DNA of 33,878 nt from Microcaldota archaeon (GTDB lineage Archaea > Micrarchaeota > Micrarchaeia > Anstonellales > Bilamarchaeaceae). The notes under the pieces were generated by a model that saw only the letters and a program-made list of their open reading frames with translations, was not told the DNA's origin and ran no database searches. The DNA lies in the NCBI GenBank assembly GCA_018812715.1, contig JAHJCT010000017.1, positions 268,019 to 301,896 on the forward strand. Direction: 5' to 3'. This document shows positions 33,740 through 33,878 of the stretch, in pieces; the first letter of the stretch is position 1; every line of letters begins with the position of its first letter. Position numbers and translations under genes: made by a program.

Positions 33740-33878
33740 AATATGGAGGGTTTTCATGAATCATATTAATCATCTAAGATGGGGATCGAAAACCCCTCTT
33801 AGAAAATATGGAGGGTTTTCATGAATCATATTAATCATCTAAGATGGGGATCGAAAACCCCTCTTAGAAAATATGGAG
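33738..33878 (+). repeat. 65-bp tandem repeat with hairpin, strong RBS and ATG
   Basis: Two exact 65-bp units plus 11 nt of a third: starts at 33738, 33803 and 33868 (cut by the window end). Each unit contains TATGGAGGGTTTTCATG (ribosome binding site plus ATG at 33756 and 33821), an AT-rich stretch, then the hairpin CTAAGATGGGG-ATCGAAAA-CCCCTCTTAG. No spacers, so it is not a CRISPR. From each ATG a 22-codon frame (MNHINHLRWGSKTPLRKYGG then FS) runs to a TGA that overlaps the next ATG as ATGA. The hairpin/RBS design recurs upstream of scpB. Confidence 0.9.
33756..33824 (+). CDS. Possible 22-aa peptide encoded by the 65-bp repeat
   Basis: ATG at 33756 to TGA at 33822-33824, 22 codons, behind an excellent GGAGGG ribosome binding site. 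The stop overlaps the next unit's ATG (ATGA), as in coupled operon genes. It could be a leader peptide for a gene beyond the window, or a chance frame inside a structured leader. The unit length of 65 bp is not a multiple of three, so each copy is a separate frame. Confidence 0.3.
   Translation: MNHINHLRWGSKTPLRKYGGFS

Noticed and set aside
33738-33878. CRISPR array or insertion-sequence end
   Set aside because: The units are contiguous with no unique spacers, and no cas gene, transposase or target-site duplication is seen.

Overview
This AT-rich window is archaeal. It carries the archaeal exosome operon (SBDS, Rrp4, Rrp41, Rrp42, eL43, an Rpo12 homologue, a Brix-like protein, Pcc1, prefoldin beta, a DHH phosphoesterase), exosome Csl4, membrane-anchored LonB, a DUF373 protein, ThpR and ScpB. 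TATA boxes often sit about 25 nt before the start codon, which implies leaderless mRNAs. Where Shine-Dalgarno sites occur they are usually GGTG or GAGG. Several informational genes are reduced (an Rpo12 without cysteines, an 81-aa Brix-like protein), and a tRNA-Ser(UGA) gene appears to be interrupted in its T loop. Together these suggest a fast-evolving, DPANN-like archaeon. The lineage is an inference.

Region 1 (1-14471) is a surface/membrane system. Seven tightly packed leftward genes encode six paralogous polytopic membrane proteins and a very large, sequon-rich, cysteine-containing predicted lipoprotein that runs off the left edge. The lipoprotein frame has no stop in the window, so it is easily overlooked. 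Back to back with the operon, from an 87-bp divergent promoter region, is a 1062-aa membrane protein with a cysteine-containing N-terminal ectodomain and a long, probably cytoplasmic helical tail. I recognise no named family for the six paralogues. Their arrangement suggests a multi-subunit channel, secretion or attachment apparatus.

Region 2 (14473-19469) holds a PadR-like regulator, an AK6/Fap7-like kinase, ScpB preceded by an unusual hairpin leader, the intron-containing tRNA-Ser, a methyltransferase, an ACT-domain protein, adenylosuccinate synthetase and an unknown protein. Region 3 (19466-24523, leftward) is the RNA-processing/ribosome-biogenesis superoperon. Region 4 (24631-33739) holds a membrane-anchored DsbA-like oxidoreductase, an EamA-type transporter, ThpR, a TldE/PmbA-like protein with a two-gene ABC-2 transporter, LonB, DUF373 and Csl4.

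The right end (33738-33878) is a 65-bp tandem repeat. Each unit has a hairpin, a strong ribosome binding site and an ATG, and the same hairpin/RBS design precedes scpB 18 kb away.
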